Positions 23,937-36,075 of a stretch of 64,000 nucleotides of DNA are shown in pieces; position 1 is the stretch's first letter; the number at the start of each line of letters is the position of its first letter. Source of the stretch: Isoetes taiwanensis (taxonomy: Eukaryota; Streptophyta; Lycopodiopsida; Isoetales; Isoetaceae); the NCBI GenBank assembly GCA_021234155.1, contig JAJEKV010000020.1, forward strand, positions 18,591,018-18,655,017. Reading direction: 5' to 3'. Below the pieces are notes generated by a model. The model made no database searches. It saw only the letters and a list, made by a program, of their open reading frames with translations, and had not been told where the DNA came from. The position numbers and the translations under genes were made by a program.

Positions 23937-24103
23937 CGTGGAATATTTTGATCTAGGTGCATTTGGTAATATTTTGATCTAGGTGCATTTGGAATATTTT
24001 GATCTAGGTGCAATGGTCCCGAAGCTTGGTTGATATTTAAGGAGGCCTTGCTCCACTTATTGCTCATTCCTTGCCCTCCTTGGTCTTGCTCTTGTTCTTG
24101 ATC
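23937..24103 (+). promoter_or_regulatory. Candidate promoter/5' leader of the split ORF
   Basis: Three near-copies of aatattttgatctaggtgca occupy 23942-24013. They are followed by a TATA-like gatatttaagg near 24033-24043 and a pyrimidine-rich stretch up to the ATG at 24104. The placement fits a core promoter, but this is inference from position and composition only. Confidence 0.3.
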
Positions 24104-24241
24104 ATGGTCCACACTCCGACGGATAATTATTTGTCTGGATGCCATAAAGGAGATGTTGAGACCCTGCTCCTTCTGGAATAGGAATTTGGTTAAACCCTAC
24201 TTCAAGAAACTGTACACCGTTAACAAAACTTTGCAGGAGGA
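24104..24241 (+). pseudogene. Host ORF, segment 1 (disrupted by two transposons)
   Basis: The frame opens with ATG (MVHTPTDNYLSGCHKGD), meets TAG at 24179, and continues one base over as NLVKPYFKKLYTVNKTLQ up to the G1 insertion. One extra T near 24179 explains the frame change. The same frame continues at 37521-37562 and 52267-52355 once the inserted elements and one copy of each target duplication are removed. That gives about 84 codons plus a stop. The family is not recognised. It may be a small host gene or the last exon of one, or part of an older repeat. Confidence 0.55.
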
Positions 24242-25098
24242 TGTGACGTTCCAAGTATTTATACGGTATACGTATAAATATACTGATACGTCACCCCGTA
24301 AAGGTACGCCACCATGGGGTATCGTAACCTAGGGGGTTGACCTAAAAGGGATTAATTTAGCTATGCTAAATTAATTATTAAGGATAATAACCTATAATTA
24401 AGGAATTAATGTCTAATTAGTTAAATTAAGTTAATTGATTACTTGGGAAGGTGCCACGTGGCCAAACTCGATTGGCTAGCATGGGAATGCTAACTTGGGC
24501 CATCAAGGTGGATCACTACCCCCATTTGACCCCAAAATCGAGCCAGGAGGAGGAGCAGTTGAGCGCCCAAGTACCTGGAACTGTTGTTGAACACCCCAGT
24601 TGTTGCTGAACACCAGATTACTGAGAGATGGAGGCGCCTCATGACAATGGCTCAAGTCGAAACTCGGGTTAGTAGATAATCTAGTTGATATCTTTAAGGC
24701 TAGCGCTTCAGTTAAGTTATTTGAGTCTTCTCTGGTTGTTCTTACTTAGGATTAACCCTTCTTTGATATTTAGGATTTACATTTCAATTATGGATTATGG
24801 TTATTATGGATGGATGAATCTATGAAAGTATCTCTGTTAGTCTTCCGTAAAGCAGGGATTAGAGGGGGGTAGAGACATCTGTGCTTCATGCTTTAGTATG
24901 CTCCTAGTAGCTCCCTTAATTCCCAATTAATGCGGCCTGTGCACAAGAGACCACCGGGTCATGGATGCTATGGGATTGCTTAGCACCAGAGAAGGGACGC
25001 AGTGGTGAAGTGCGTGTGGGGTCTTGCACGAACATACAAGGCTCCTGGGACTCCTACAGTGGGCTAGGCCTGATAGCCGGTCACGTAGAGGGCCGGGT
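24242..25098 (+). repeat. Truncated 5' LTR of G1 copy 2
   Basis: These 857 bp align with the 3' LTR of the same element from TGTGACGTTCC to cgtagagggccgggt. There the sequence jumps directly to protease-coding DNA (gcattaacc). The intact LTR continues for another 734 bp (36787-37520). Confidence 0.93.
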
Positions 25099-28000
25099 CG
25101 CATTAACCTTAAAATGCAGCTGCCAGGTGCACCAGTTGCATTGGGTGCCGAGTTAATGGATATTGGCAAATATGATCTGATTGTTGGTATGGAATTCTTG
25201 GCATCTGCAAAAGCCAATATCGACTGCGAAAAGCGGGAGGTTACCTTCAACGCAGCTAATGGAGCCCGCGTAACTATTAAAGGTGATCCTTTAAACCCCA
25301 TTATGCAGTCTATGTCCATCAGGCAGTTAAATAAGGCCATACACAAGGATAAGCTTCTTTGCGTCATCAGACTTGCCTCCATTGAGTCAGATGCCAAACA
25401 GAAGCAAGTAGTTGATGCCTTGCCAGAGGGCATTGCTGATCTTCTCAGGGAATTTAGCGATCTCTTTCCCGACGAGATCCAGAAACTTCCTCCGTTCAGG
25501 GGGGTGGAATGTGAGATAGCTTTGGAACCAGGTACTAAGCCTACCAGTAAGGCCCCGTACCGTATGAGTCCCCCTGAATTGGCAGAGCTTAAAAAGCAAC
25601 TTCAGGAGTTATTAAACCTAGGTTTCATTCGACCTAGTGTTTCGCCTTTTGGCGCTCCTATCCTATTTGTTAAGAAGAAGGATGGCTCCCTGAGGATGTG
25701 TATTGATTATCGGCAACTCAACAAGCATACGATCAAGAATCGCTATGCTTTGCCTAGAGCAGATGATCTTATGGACCAGTTACAAGGGGCCAAGTACTTC
25801 TCAAAGATTGATTTACGCTTTGGGTATCACCAAATAAGAATTAAGGAGGAGGACATCCATAAGTCTGCTTTTCGCACTAGATATGGGCATTATGAGTTTA
25901 CCGTTATGCCTTTTGGATTAACTAATGCCCCCGCAACTTTTATGCGGTTAATGAATGATGTCTTCCGACAATATTTGGATGATTTTGTTGTTATTTTCTT
26001 TGACGACATTCTCATCTATAGTAAGACCCTGGAGGACCATGAGAAACATCTTCGGTTGGCCCTACAAAAGCTAAGACACCACCAACTCTTTGCCAAGTTC
26101 TCTAAGTGCAAGTTTGCCACTCCGAAGGTGGATTATTTAGGCCATGTCATTTTAGCAGAGGGCATTGCTACAGATCCGGCAAAGATAGAGGCAGTGAAGG
26201 ATTGGCCCATCCCGGGTAATGTTTCAGAGGTCCGAAGTTTCTTAGGGTTGGCAGGGTATTATCGGAAGTTTGTTAAGGATTTTGCAAAGATTGCAGCACC
26301 TCTTACTGATCTTACAAAGCATGAGAAAGTGAAGGATTGGATTGAGCATTGGAAAGCAAAAGTCCAGGGAGGTTTCCAGAAGCTCAAGGATGCGTTAACA
26401 TCCGCACTAGTCCTCACATTGCCGGACCCGGAAAAGGGTAAACTAGTAGCAACAGATGCCAGTAAGATTGCTACCGGTGGAGTCCTAATGCAGGAGGGGA
26501 GGGTTATTGCCTATGATTCAAAGAAAATGAATGAGACTGGACAGCGATACCCTACCCATAATCAGGAGTTGTTAGCTGTTGTCCGTGCTCTGCGTATATG
26601 GAGACACTACCTTCTTGGTAGAAGATTCCAGCTAGATACGGATCATCAGAGTCTCCGTTATCTAACAACCCAACCGAATCTCAACCTCCGTCAGAGGAGA
26701 TGGATGGAGTTTCTCGAGGAGTATGATTTTGAGATTATGTATAAGCCTGGGAAACACAATGTGGTTGCGGATGCGTTGTCACGCCATCCCTTGGTATCCC
26801 GAACCCATTGTAACGCGATCTCCACACTCACCAGTGAGTTCGGAAAACAGATAGAGCAGACCTTGGCCACGGATCCAGAGTTCCGTGAGGTGTGGGATAG
26901 CCTGGCTAAGGAGGCACGCACAGATAAAGAACGTGAAGCTTTCCGTTCGTATAAGAAAGAGGGCAAATTGTTATATCACAAAGACAAGTTGTGTGTACCT
27001 GAGACTTCAGGAGTGCGTAAGCTTATTCTCCATGATACACACAACACCCTATAGCTGGACATGCAGGTTTCATGAAGACCTACTTTAAGATCCGCTCCAG
27101 TTATTTTTGGCCTTCTATGAAAAAGGACATTGCCAGGTATATTAAACAGTGTCAGGTGTGTCAGCAAACCAAGGCTGAGCAATTAAGAAATTCCATGAGA
27201 GTTGCAACCCCTGGATGTGCCCGACGCTATGTGGGAAGTCATAACCATGGATTTCATTGTAGGCCTTCCACGTACTCTCCGTGGATATGATGCATTGATG
27301 GTAGTGGTCGACAAACTGTCGAAAATGGCTCATTTCTTGCCATGTCGTACCACCGATACAGCCTTCGATACCGCTTTGTTGTTTACAAAGGAGATCTTCA
27401 GATTGCATGGAATGCCACGGGTTATTGTATCCGACAGGGATCCAAATTCGTAAGTGCATTCTGGAAGGATTTCTTTGCCACATTCAAACCAAGCTTGCTA
27501 TGAGTACCGCATATCATCCTCAGACGGATGGTCAGACAGAACGTACCAATCGTATTATAGAGGATATGCTACGCAGTTATGTGTGGAGTAAGCAATCACA
27601 ATGGGCTGACTATATCTATTTGGTCGAATTTGCCTATAACAGCATGAAACAGGGGTCTTCCAGGATGTCTCCCTTTATGATAAATTATGGTTATCAGTGT
27701 CTTACTCCAGACACATGGCATAATCCCGTTTCTAAAGTGGAGGTTTCTCAACAACTCCTCTTCAAAATGCAAGCTTTGGTTGAAGAAGTTCGTGATTACC
27801 TACTGACTGCACGCAGTCGTTAGAAGAGTGTTGCAGATAAGCACCGAACCCCACGAGTCTTTCAGGTGGGCGAGTCAGTTTGGCTTAAGATTAAGGTTAA
27901 ACAAGCCAAGCTTAAGATTGGTAACTGCAAGAAGCTGGCACCCAGATGGGTTGGACCGTTCAACATCATTGAACGTGTTGGAGAGCAGGCATATCGTTTG

Positions 28001-28246
28001 GATTTGCCACCCCGCTTGAAGATCCACAAGGTCTTTCACGTGAGTCTTCTGAAGCAGCATACCCCGGATCCAGAGGAGATCTTGGATACACCCACCCTTC
28101 TTGAAATGACAGAAGAGCACTATCCGGACTTCATGCGGGAATCACAGGGTCGCACCATCAACGATGCTATCAACCCCGCACCCGGCGGTAAGCTCCAAGG
28201 CTTGATTCGTCGAGAATCATGTAGTAGAGGGGTAGATGCATCGTGA
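25099..28246 (+). pseudogene. pol: Pol of G1 copy 2 (PR end, RT, RNase H, integrase)
   Basis: A long frame to 27054 carries the protease end ([16 protein letters not shown]), RT ([28 protein letters not shown], catalytic FFDDILIYS near 26000) and RNase H (VATDAS, ELLAVV, TDHQSL). Integrase follows in shifted frames, with CQVCQQTK of the zinc module, D in [10 protein letters not shown] in VSDRDP and E in DGQTERTNR. It ends with a GPY/F-like module (RWVGPFNIIERVGEQAYRL) and KIHKVFHVSLLK. Breaks occur at about 27053 (stop), 27200 (shift), 27451 (stop) and 27821 (stop). DGQTERTNR and the GPY/F module place it with the chromoviruses. No clear chromodomain is visible in the last 60 residues. Confidence 0.93.
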
Positions 28247-28823
28247 TTAATAATAGTTACCGATGATGAGATCACTTTCGTGTTCTCTAGGACGTGGTGT
28301 ATTGTTAATGTCGGCATGACCGCGAATTGCTTGGAAAGCATGTAGTTGATAGGCCACGTTCATCCCGGCTATAATAGGAACATGACCATTCCTTACGCCG
28401 CAATGAATTGCGAACTATACGCATGATAGCTTCCCTTGTAGATAAATTTGTCCTTTTATTCTTATAGGGGGTGGTCCCTTCAACCACAACCTATTTATAT
28501 TATCTATAGATACTAATGTATGGACATGTGCATGCTAGTGAGCAGTACGTGACCTGCCCATGTATAGAGGGTTGCTGATGACCTGACTTCTACAGTTTTA
28601 TTTTGGCTACATGTGTTACCTTTTTGTCACTGTGATGTTTGATATTGGACTATGGTCCCTAAACCTTTTTATGATAAGTATGTGAAATGCACCTTGGTGC
28701 TTAAACTATTTGATAATTCAAGTTCTAATGTTATTACCTTCAGAAATAAGGAATTATCTTCCTTCTTCTATGTATAATTCTCATATTACCACTAACCCTA
28801 ATGCTAAGGACAACATTATTTCT

Positions 28824-28836
28824 AAGGAGGGGAGAA
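28824..28836 (+). other. Polypurine tract
   Basis: Thirteen purines, aaggaggggagaa, lie directly before the TGTGACG of the 3' LTR. This is the plus-strand priming site of the element. Confidence 0.85.
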
Positions 28837-28982
28837 TGTGACGTTCCAAGTATTTATACGGTATACGTATAAATATACTGACACGTCACCCCGTAAAGGT
28901 ACGCCACCATGGGGTATTGTAACCTAGGGGGTTGACCTAAAAAGGATTAATTTAGCTATGCTAAATTAATTATTAAGGATAA
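28837..28982 (+). repeat. 3' LTR of G1 copy 2, first part
   Basis: 146 bp that match the start of the 5' LTR at 24242 with a few substitutions. The match ends at aaggataa, where the Helitron begins, and resumes at 36076. Confidence 0.95.
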
Positions 28983-31900
28983 TCTTATTGTTTAAATTTG
29001 GTTTTTCAGGCAAGTGGAAAAATTTTTGGATTTTTTTTCCCGGTTCATTTTCTAAGGTTTCAAAGGTTTTAACTGCTGGAAAACGTTTTCGGTATTCCAA
29101 AAATCGGGTGTGGCTTTTCCTATGATTTGGAATTTGCATTCTATTTATTCGCCCAGTTTGGAGCATTCGGTGGTATCCTCGGCATGCAGGCCATGGATAA
29201 TCCAGGGGCAGATATATTGGGTTGTTATATGAATTTGATCTCTTTTGATTTCTGGTAGATATGATGTTCGTGATGATAGCAGATAAGGAGCTTTGCTTTT
29301 TCGAAATGGTCATGCCTGTGAGCTTTGTGAGTTTTCCCTTTCCAGTTCTTTTTTCGCTTCCTATTCCTTTCTCGACCGGATTTGTCCCATATTTTCTACT
29401 CCTAAACTACTTTCATCTGATTTCATGAAGCTTTTTCCTTTGGAGAATAAATTGTGGGGATACTCGCTGGAATGATTTGGTTGAAATAGACCTAGCTCAT
29501 GATTCAGTTGTTCGAGCTAGGGGGGAGGGCCATAGTGGAGCTACGACTATGGAAACGCTTCTTGCAAACACCACTATGTCTTACGAATCAGGTCACAGAT
29601 CGCATATATTGAATTAACTTTTTGTCTAAAATGATTTCGTTGTAGTTTTTTTAGCCTTAAATTTTGTCTTGAATTCCTTTGCGAATGTTTAGATTTGTTC
29701 ACTTATTCACTTCCATGGCTATAAGAACAAGTAAATCATCCTTTGCTTCTACTTCTTGAATGTGTTCACTTATTCACTACCATAGCTACAAGAACCACTA
29801 AATCATGCTTTGCATCTACTTCTTGAATTTCTACAGCTTGCAATCTCATAACTCTATTTCGTGTGTTTTCCATGTCTCTATCATTCTCAGAGTTACAAAA
29901 GTGTAGCAGAGGGCCACTTTCTTATTTAACAGCAGAACATATTGTACTGTGCTTATTAACTTAAGTGTTTCTGAAATGGAATTCGAAAGACAAATTTTTA
30001 CTGTATTATTGTACTGTTGTGCTATGATATCAATGTGCATTGTGATTTGTGAACCAATTCTGCTTTGTGTTTGTGGTTACATACAAAGTACAAATCAAAG
30101 AAAGCTGAATGTAGTCAGAGAATCTCTACTCGCAGGTCTTGCAACACGCAGTTGCATGAGGTACACACTTCAATTAGTTTACATAAGCTTACATAAGACT
30201 TTGTATAATGCATGGCGAGTTAGTGCATGTTAGATATTGTTTGAGTGCGTTTATCACTTGATTAGATGAATTGGCTTTAGATACAGATACAGTCGCCCAA
30301 CTGGACCAGGTATTAAATCTATAGTCAAAGTCAGCAAATATATGTGTTTCCTATGTTCTCTATGTTCCTGTGTGTTTCCTGTGTCTGTCTGCCAGTACTG
30401 CCATTGCAAGATCCCTTAGTTCCTTTGGAGGTGGATAGTTCAATGAGGTAAGTTAAGCTTGCACCCTTTCCAGATGCAGCCAAAGAAACTACTTGCATGG
30501 CTTAGCCATGAGATGTACATTAACGATCGTGGATTTACAGAGCAAGACTTTTATCTTTGCAATTGTCACATTTTTCATTCTTAGATATTTGCAAGGCAGT
30601 AGACAAGTGGCCTCATCCAGGATGTACATTTTTAGGCATTGCAGACCTTAGAATTGCAAAAATATAGCAGAAGGCCCCTTTCCATTCAATAGCAGAAGAC
30701 ACTGTAATGTAACATGGTCTGAGCTATTCCCAATAATGATACGAGTTATTGCCAATATCCTATACTTACTAACTACATGTTATCTGATTGTCTCTAATCA
30801 CATAACAGACTTTTACTATTCTGAAAGTTCAAAGGGTTTATTGCAGCTATAATTTTCGAATCACAAGACCAAAAGCATCTTTGATTTCCCATGACAAGTA
30901 GGCCACTAAGAGGTTCATATATATCAAGCTCTAATGCCACATAGTGCCTTTGAATATCCAGCATCCTAGCCACTGTAGATAGAATAAGCCACTGTTCATG
31001 TTCCCTATTTCTGTGTTATGGTGCATTAGAGTTATATAGTTCAATGAGATCAGATAAGCTTGCATAGGTCTTTGTATGTAGTAGAGGGACAGTTAATAGA
31101 TCTCAGATGTTGCTTGAGGATGCATATTAGTTAAGGTGCATCTACATCAAGAGAAGTACCTTAGATTGGGTATAGTGCCTAAGATATGGATTGCGTTATA
31201 ATCTTTTGATATATTTCTTTGGCGCATGTTCATTGTTTGCATCCAGAGCTTCAGAAATCTTCCTCTCATCAGTTGCATGCTCCAGTTTCAAAGCAAGCTA
31301 TTATTCTCAACAATATGTCCTGTAGTCACATCAAATCACAAGTAGGTTGGAAAATATCAAAAACAGTGGCCATCAACTTCTCAAAACTCAGGTGAATATT
31401 GAGTATATTCATTTCGTTCCTTATATTTATGTCTTTGAAAGTTGGCCAGTATGTACTTATTGGCATCAAGCTTCACATCAACGAATCCCGTGTACTTACT
31501 TTATAGTTTCAATGCCATAAAGTCTCCACACCTGTTTGTTCTGTTGAGCTAAGTTTAGAAAAATGTTCTTTCTGGTCAACCTGGCATTCTTCTGAACCAT
31601 CCAGCCCATTTTACCACAAAGTTTGTATCGTTGATTGCATCTAGGAACCTTCTTCAGGCAACTCAGACTGCTTTGGAGCTTGCTCACCGTCATATAGTAT
31701 TTAACACAATTGTTTATTTCACAAGGATGTAATTTGGACCTGGCCTTGCTTAGAAGAGCGTCCACGGCACCGCAGAGTTTGCATCTCTCATCTCAACTAA
31801 AATCCGCTATGATGACCTCAGTGCCATGCTCAGCAGTGCCCTCCCTCCACTAATCTATAGCCCCTTCTGTTGAATGGTCTAATATATTTGCTCCGTTTGT

Positions 31901-33585
31901 ATATGATTAGACATGATTGCAAATGCATTGCAACACTCGCAAAAGTCTTTGAGATGAGAAAATCATATCAAATTTTCTGACACTTTGACACTTTCTATCT
32001 TTAGTGGACGGACAGAAAAAGAAGATACATGTTCACACATGCAGCTGCCCGACACCAAACTTACTTGCATGAACAATCACTGCTACAGAGGTGACAGTAG
32101 ACTCCATGGCACTCTCCTCACAATTTTCACGGTGAATTAACATTGACATTCTTGCAGTCCTCTAATTCGTAAATGTCGATAGCTATTATTCTCTTAAATC
32201 CACTCATATAAAGAGCAGGTTGAAATTTTAAAAAGACTATCCATCAACTTCTCGCAATTCAGGTGAATATTGAATGTATTCCATTCTGTTTTTTATGTTT
32301 ATGCCTTTGAAATTTATCCAGAGTACTTATAGGCATCAAATTCAACTTCGGTGAATCCCATATACTCAACATACAGTTTCGATGCAATATCTACACTCAA
32401 ATGTATTGGTGAGCTGAGGTAGCTCCTCCTTTTCTCACTGTAACATAATGGTTGTCTCACCAACGCATACACGGTTGGGAGCTGTTGTGCAATCTCTGTG
32501 CAAATAATTCCAATACAAGGGTATACAACGGACTCACACCTGATCAAAGCTAGGGATGTTCTTCAGTGAACTGGAATTGTAAGTTCTTTGTGAGCTTACG
32601 CGCTTTGGGAGGACAATAATATGGACTCAGCCAGCGATTACCTTCAAAAGTCTGCAGGCTCTTCTACAGTACCATATCAGATTCATCATGTAGCTTTCTT
32701 TCTCTTTGCTCCTTAAATTTCATCCTATTCATGATTCAGCTCACAAAATGTAAATATGAAGAGTAAAAAAGAAGAGCATTCTGCATACCCTGATAGAATT
32801 TGTAATAGAAAGTTTCAATTGTGTTGATTTGGAGTAATTGCCTTGATTTGGAGCTACTTCTGTGTCTAAGAAATTCATTCTTGCTACAAAAAGATTAGTA
32901 CAACAGTTCCTCATACTCCTGCCATTGGTTAGCAAGCATCAATTGCATGTCCCATTTGGGTTTTGATGTGGAATGACAACTGTGTATCAATGATCTCCAC
33001 AGGTATTACCAGACCATTGTCTTTCTGAAACTGTAAAAGACCAATAACTGATTGAAATTGTAAGAATTGGATCCTATTATAAACAGGATGACAAAGTTTG
33101 TGATACTTAGGGAAGCGCAAAACAATAGACATTATCGCTGCCATATGTAGCATAATAACAGGGGGTTTCTTTTGTATTTTTGTACTTTTTTTCCTAAGGT
33201 TTTTATATGATTTCATGGATGTATTTGATGAGGCATACTAATTAGTATATCTAGAGTGCGCATACGCTTGAACTAATTTTGATGCCTATATCCAATGATT
33301 TAGACCCACATATCATATATTTCCTTTTTTTTTAAACTGTATTTTCTTATCACTTCCTTTTTTTTTAAACTGTATTTTCTTGCTCGACATGCAAGGCTCG
33401 AGATAACCCATTTTAGGGTTTATGCGTTTAGGGTTATGTTCATGTTTGGTGCGGGGCAGGTAATTCTGTCATGTATAATAACGAAGACATGGGGGCTCTG
33501 TACTCTGCAGCAAGAGATCCAAGTTTTTTTTGTCATCACGGCAACATTGACAGGCTTTGGGTGATATAAAAAAGTCTAGGCAGGT

Positions 33586-33793
33586 CGGATCCTCATGATA
33601 CAGATTGGCTGGATGCTTCGTTTGTTTTTTTTGATGAATTTGGCGATCTGGTGCAGGTTTATATCAGGGATGCGTTGATAACAGAGGCTTTAGGGTATAA
33701 ATATGAAGAGATGCCTACACAATGGCTGACTGCGAGGGCCACTGAATCTGGTGCAACTGCCAGCACCAAATCGAAAGATTTGACAGGAGTATC
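33586..33793 (+). pseudogene. Exon-like fragment captured in the Helitron
   Basis: After a splice-acceptor-like ggcag near 33580, an open frame reads SDPHDTDWLDASFVFFDEFG and continues through VQVYIRDALITEALGYKYEE and PTQWLTARATESGATAS to a possible gtactt donor near 33796. The even residue composition and flanking splice-like signals suggest a real exon. Upstream in this frame there is a stop. I do not recognise the gene. Helitrons are known to pick up host exons, which fits its position inside 28983-36075. Confidence 0.4.
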
Positions 33794-36046
33794 TATGGTA
33801 CTTTTGATATATTTAGGTTGTAGGAGTCCAAGTCTTGGTTTTGTCTTAAGAACAATGTTCAGTCTCACACACTTTTATAGTTTAAACGGCTGTAATTTGC
33901 ACATTCAAGAAATGCATTCTGCTTGATGTTGTCTATGCAACGTCACAGTCTTAAATAAGATGATGCTGTTTCTATTGCTGTGGGCAGGGTATCTTGCTCA
34001 CATTCTCAACCATATGTTTCATTCACAAGTTGGAAGTTGACAATGGCATCATGGACACCAGCTCATGTATCTGATTGTGCCAAAGCATTTGAGCTCAATA
34101 TCCAGATTTACAATCCAGCTTGGCTGCTGTGCCTGAATCTGCAGTTTCTCTTAGTAAACGACGCCATCATGGCTCTCCAATGCAGGCGCCTTCACCTGGT
34201 CCAATTTTGTAGCCCCCTGCAGAAGCCTCAAGAGCTCCTGCGCCCACAATTCATATCCAGGCAAGTGCTTATAAAACATGAACATTAGCTTGATAGAAAT
34301 TGGCGAGGCGACAATGTTCCAAAACAAAGCATATTGGTCACACATTGATGACACATTGATTTCTAGGCTATTTGAAATTAGTATGAGGAAGCTTTGAGCA
34401 ACCAGATATGATTACGTGGAATATGGTTCTTGAAGCTGCAGAATTATGATTCATAGCTATACCTCAACATTGGCATTGTGGTGTGCGAGTCTAACAGATG
34501 CAGATACCGGACTGGATGTAATGCATCGGCTTCAACATCATTATGTGCTAGTTTAGGTTGTGATATAGCCTGTATATTTGTACAATTATTCCAGGTGAGC
34601 AGAGCTGGTATTTTCTGGAGGCAGGCTCCAGAATCAAGGCAAGTGGAAATGTCCAGCCAAAGGGGGCCTACACCAATTTTGTAGTGTTGTGGCATTGCAA
34701 TTTCTGCTTAATGCTAATTTTTTCCCACGATGTAAGGTTGGGATAGCCGTTTGGCATATTCTTTTATGAAAAGACGAGTTTTTCTGAGTATGATAGTTTT
34801 ATTTGGATGCTATGCTATATTCCACCATTTGCTTTGCATTCGCTATTTAAATTAGAAGAATATGTTAAAAGATGTATAGCCGTTGGCTTGGAATGGAATC
34901 TTTCATTGAGCGACCAAGAGACACGGGAACATATGCCAACTTTCGAGTTATGGTGGAATCACAATAGGGTGGGATGACTATGAATAACGGGGAATTTTTA
35001 GCATCACACTATAGGTTGTCAGATAACTCAATTTCAACATGCATGTTTTAAGATATTTTTTATTTTTAGGTGTGCTCGCAATTCTTGGGGTGTGTGGATA
35101 TTCACTCAAGGGAGCTTGGACTGTGTGTATATATCGATGGTGTGTATATTGTATTGTTATAAATTGCTTGTTTGTTTGTTTGGTTTTGTTTGCGTTTGTT
35201 AGGGCCCGGAGGGCCAAAAAAATTTTTTAGTATAACTACCAACACATAATACCATTAACATTAATTAACGCAAACCATTGCATTCCACACTTAAAAATAA
35301 AATTCCCCCTTAAACCCCCTGTGGTTTGGGTGCATATTCACACGGGGGGTGACTCCGGGCAACGAGAGCTGTTGGATAGGCATATTCAACCCTTATTCCT
35401 TAATCTATACCGTACGTAAAGTTCCTCGTTTGTGGGGTATGCCTGTACAAGTTTTGGTATACTGTATAACACAGTTTGCAAAATACTATAAGATTTGAGA
35501 CAATGTACTATATGGTGTTGATTTTGTACATGTATAACATGAATTTAGGGGGGCTTGCAGTTGAGCAGAAGAGTTTGATACCTATCTAAAATCTCTTTCA
35601 ATCACCATAAATTAATGTCGGACTTGACTCCTTTTTGTTCGAAAAGAAACATGGGAATAATTTGACGCATTCCTTGGAGGTTCATAATATGTTTTACTGA
35701 ATTTTCAAAGTTGAGTTTCTTCTCCATTGTTGTTTTTTCTCAATGGCCCATTCGTATCAAACCATTCATGTCTACTTATAAAACAAGGAAGGCAACTATC
35801 GTTTAGTTACGTGGTGCGGAAACCCTCATCAAACGAGACTGCAATATAACCAATATACAGCTAATGCAATCTTAACTAACCAAGCTCAATCACATCTTAT
35901 GACTCATGTACATTTACCCTATGCCCATATTGCGATGTTGCATTGAATAAACCTAATGATATTTCCATGTGGGAACAACAAACAAATTACATACACACTT
36001 TCTATGTTATTTACACACCATGCTTTGCATAACATGTTGTAGCTAA

Positions 36047-36075
36047 AGCCCGGCAACGCCGGGCTTCATTACTAG
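36047..36075 (+). terminator. Helitron 3' terminal hairpin and CTAG end
   Basis: An 8-bp GC-rich stem with an AAC loop, a 6-nt spacer and CTAG. In Helitrons this hairpin signals the end of rolling-circle transposition. Close relatives of this end occur on the minus strand at about 41586 and 61888. Confidence 0.9.

Larger units (their letters stand above)
28983..36075 (+). mobile_element. Helitron, 7.1 kb, nested in the G1 3' LTR
   Basis: The insert begins TCTTATTG directly after a host A and ends CTAG directly before a host T. The uninterrupted LTR at 24242 shows the empty A/T site with no duplicated bases. Six nt before CTAG lies an 8-bp hairpin with a 3-nt loop (36047-36065, AGCCCGGC-AAC-GCCGGGCT). 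These are the diagnostic ends of a Helitron, which moves by rolling-circle replication. No Rep or helicase domain is found, so it is non-autonomous. Its interior holds an exon-like fragment (33586-33793), a degenerate duplication (31320-31530 against 32215-32410) and otherwise AT-rich non-coding DNA. Confidence 0.93.

Noticed and set aside
27866-28246. A chromodomain at the C terminus of G1 pol
   Set aside because: The GPY/F-like module is visible, but the last 60 residues lack the aromatic pattern of a chromodomain.
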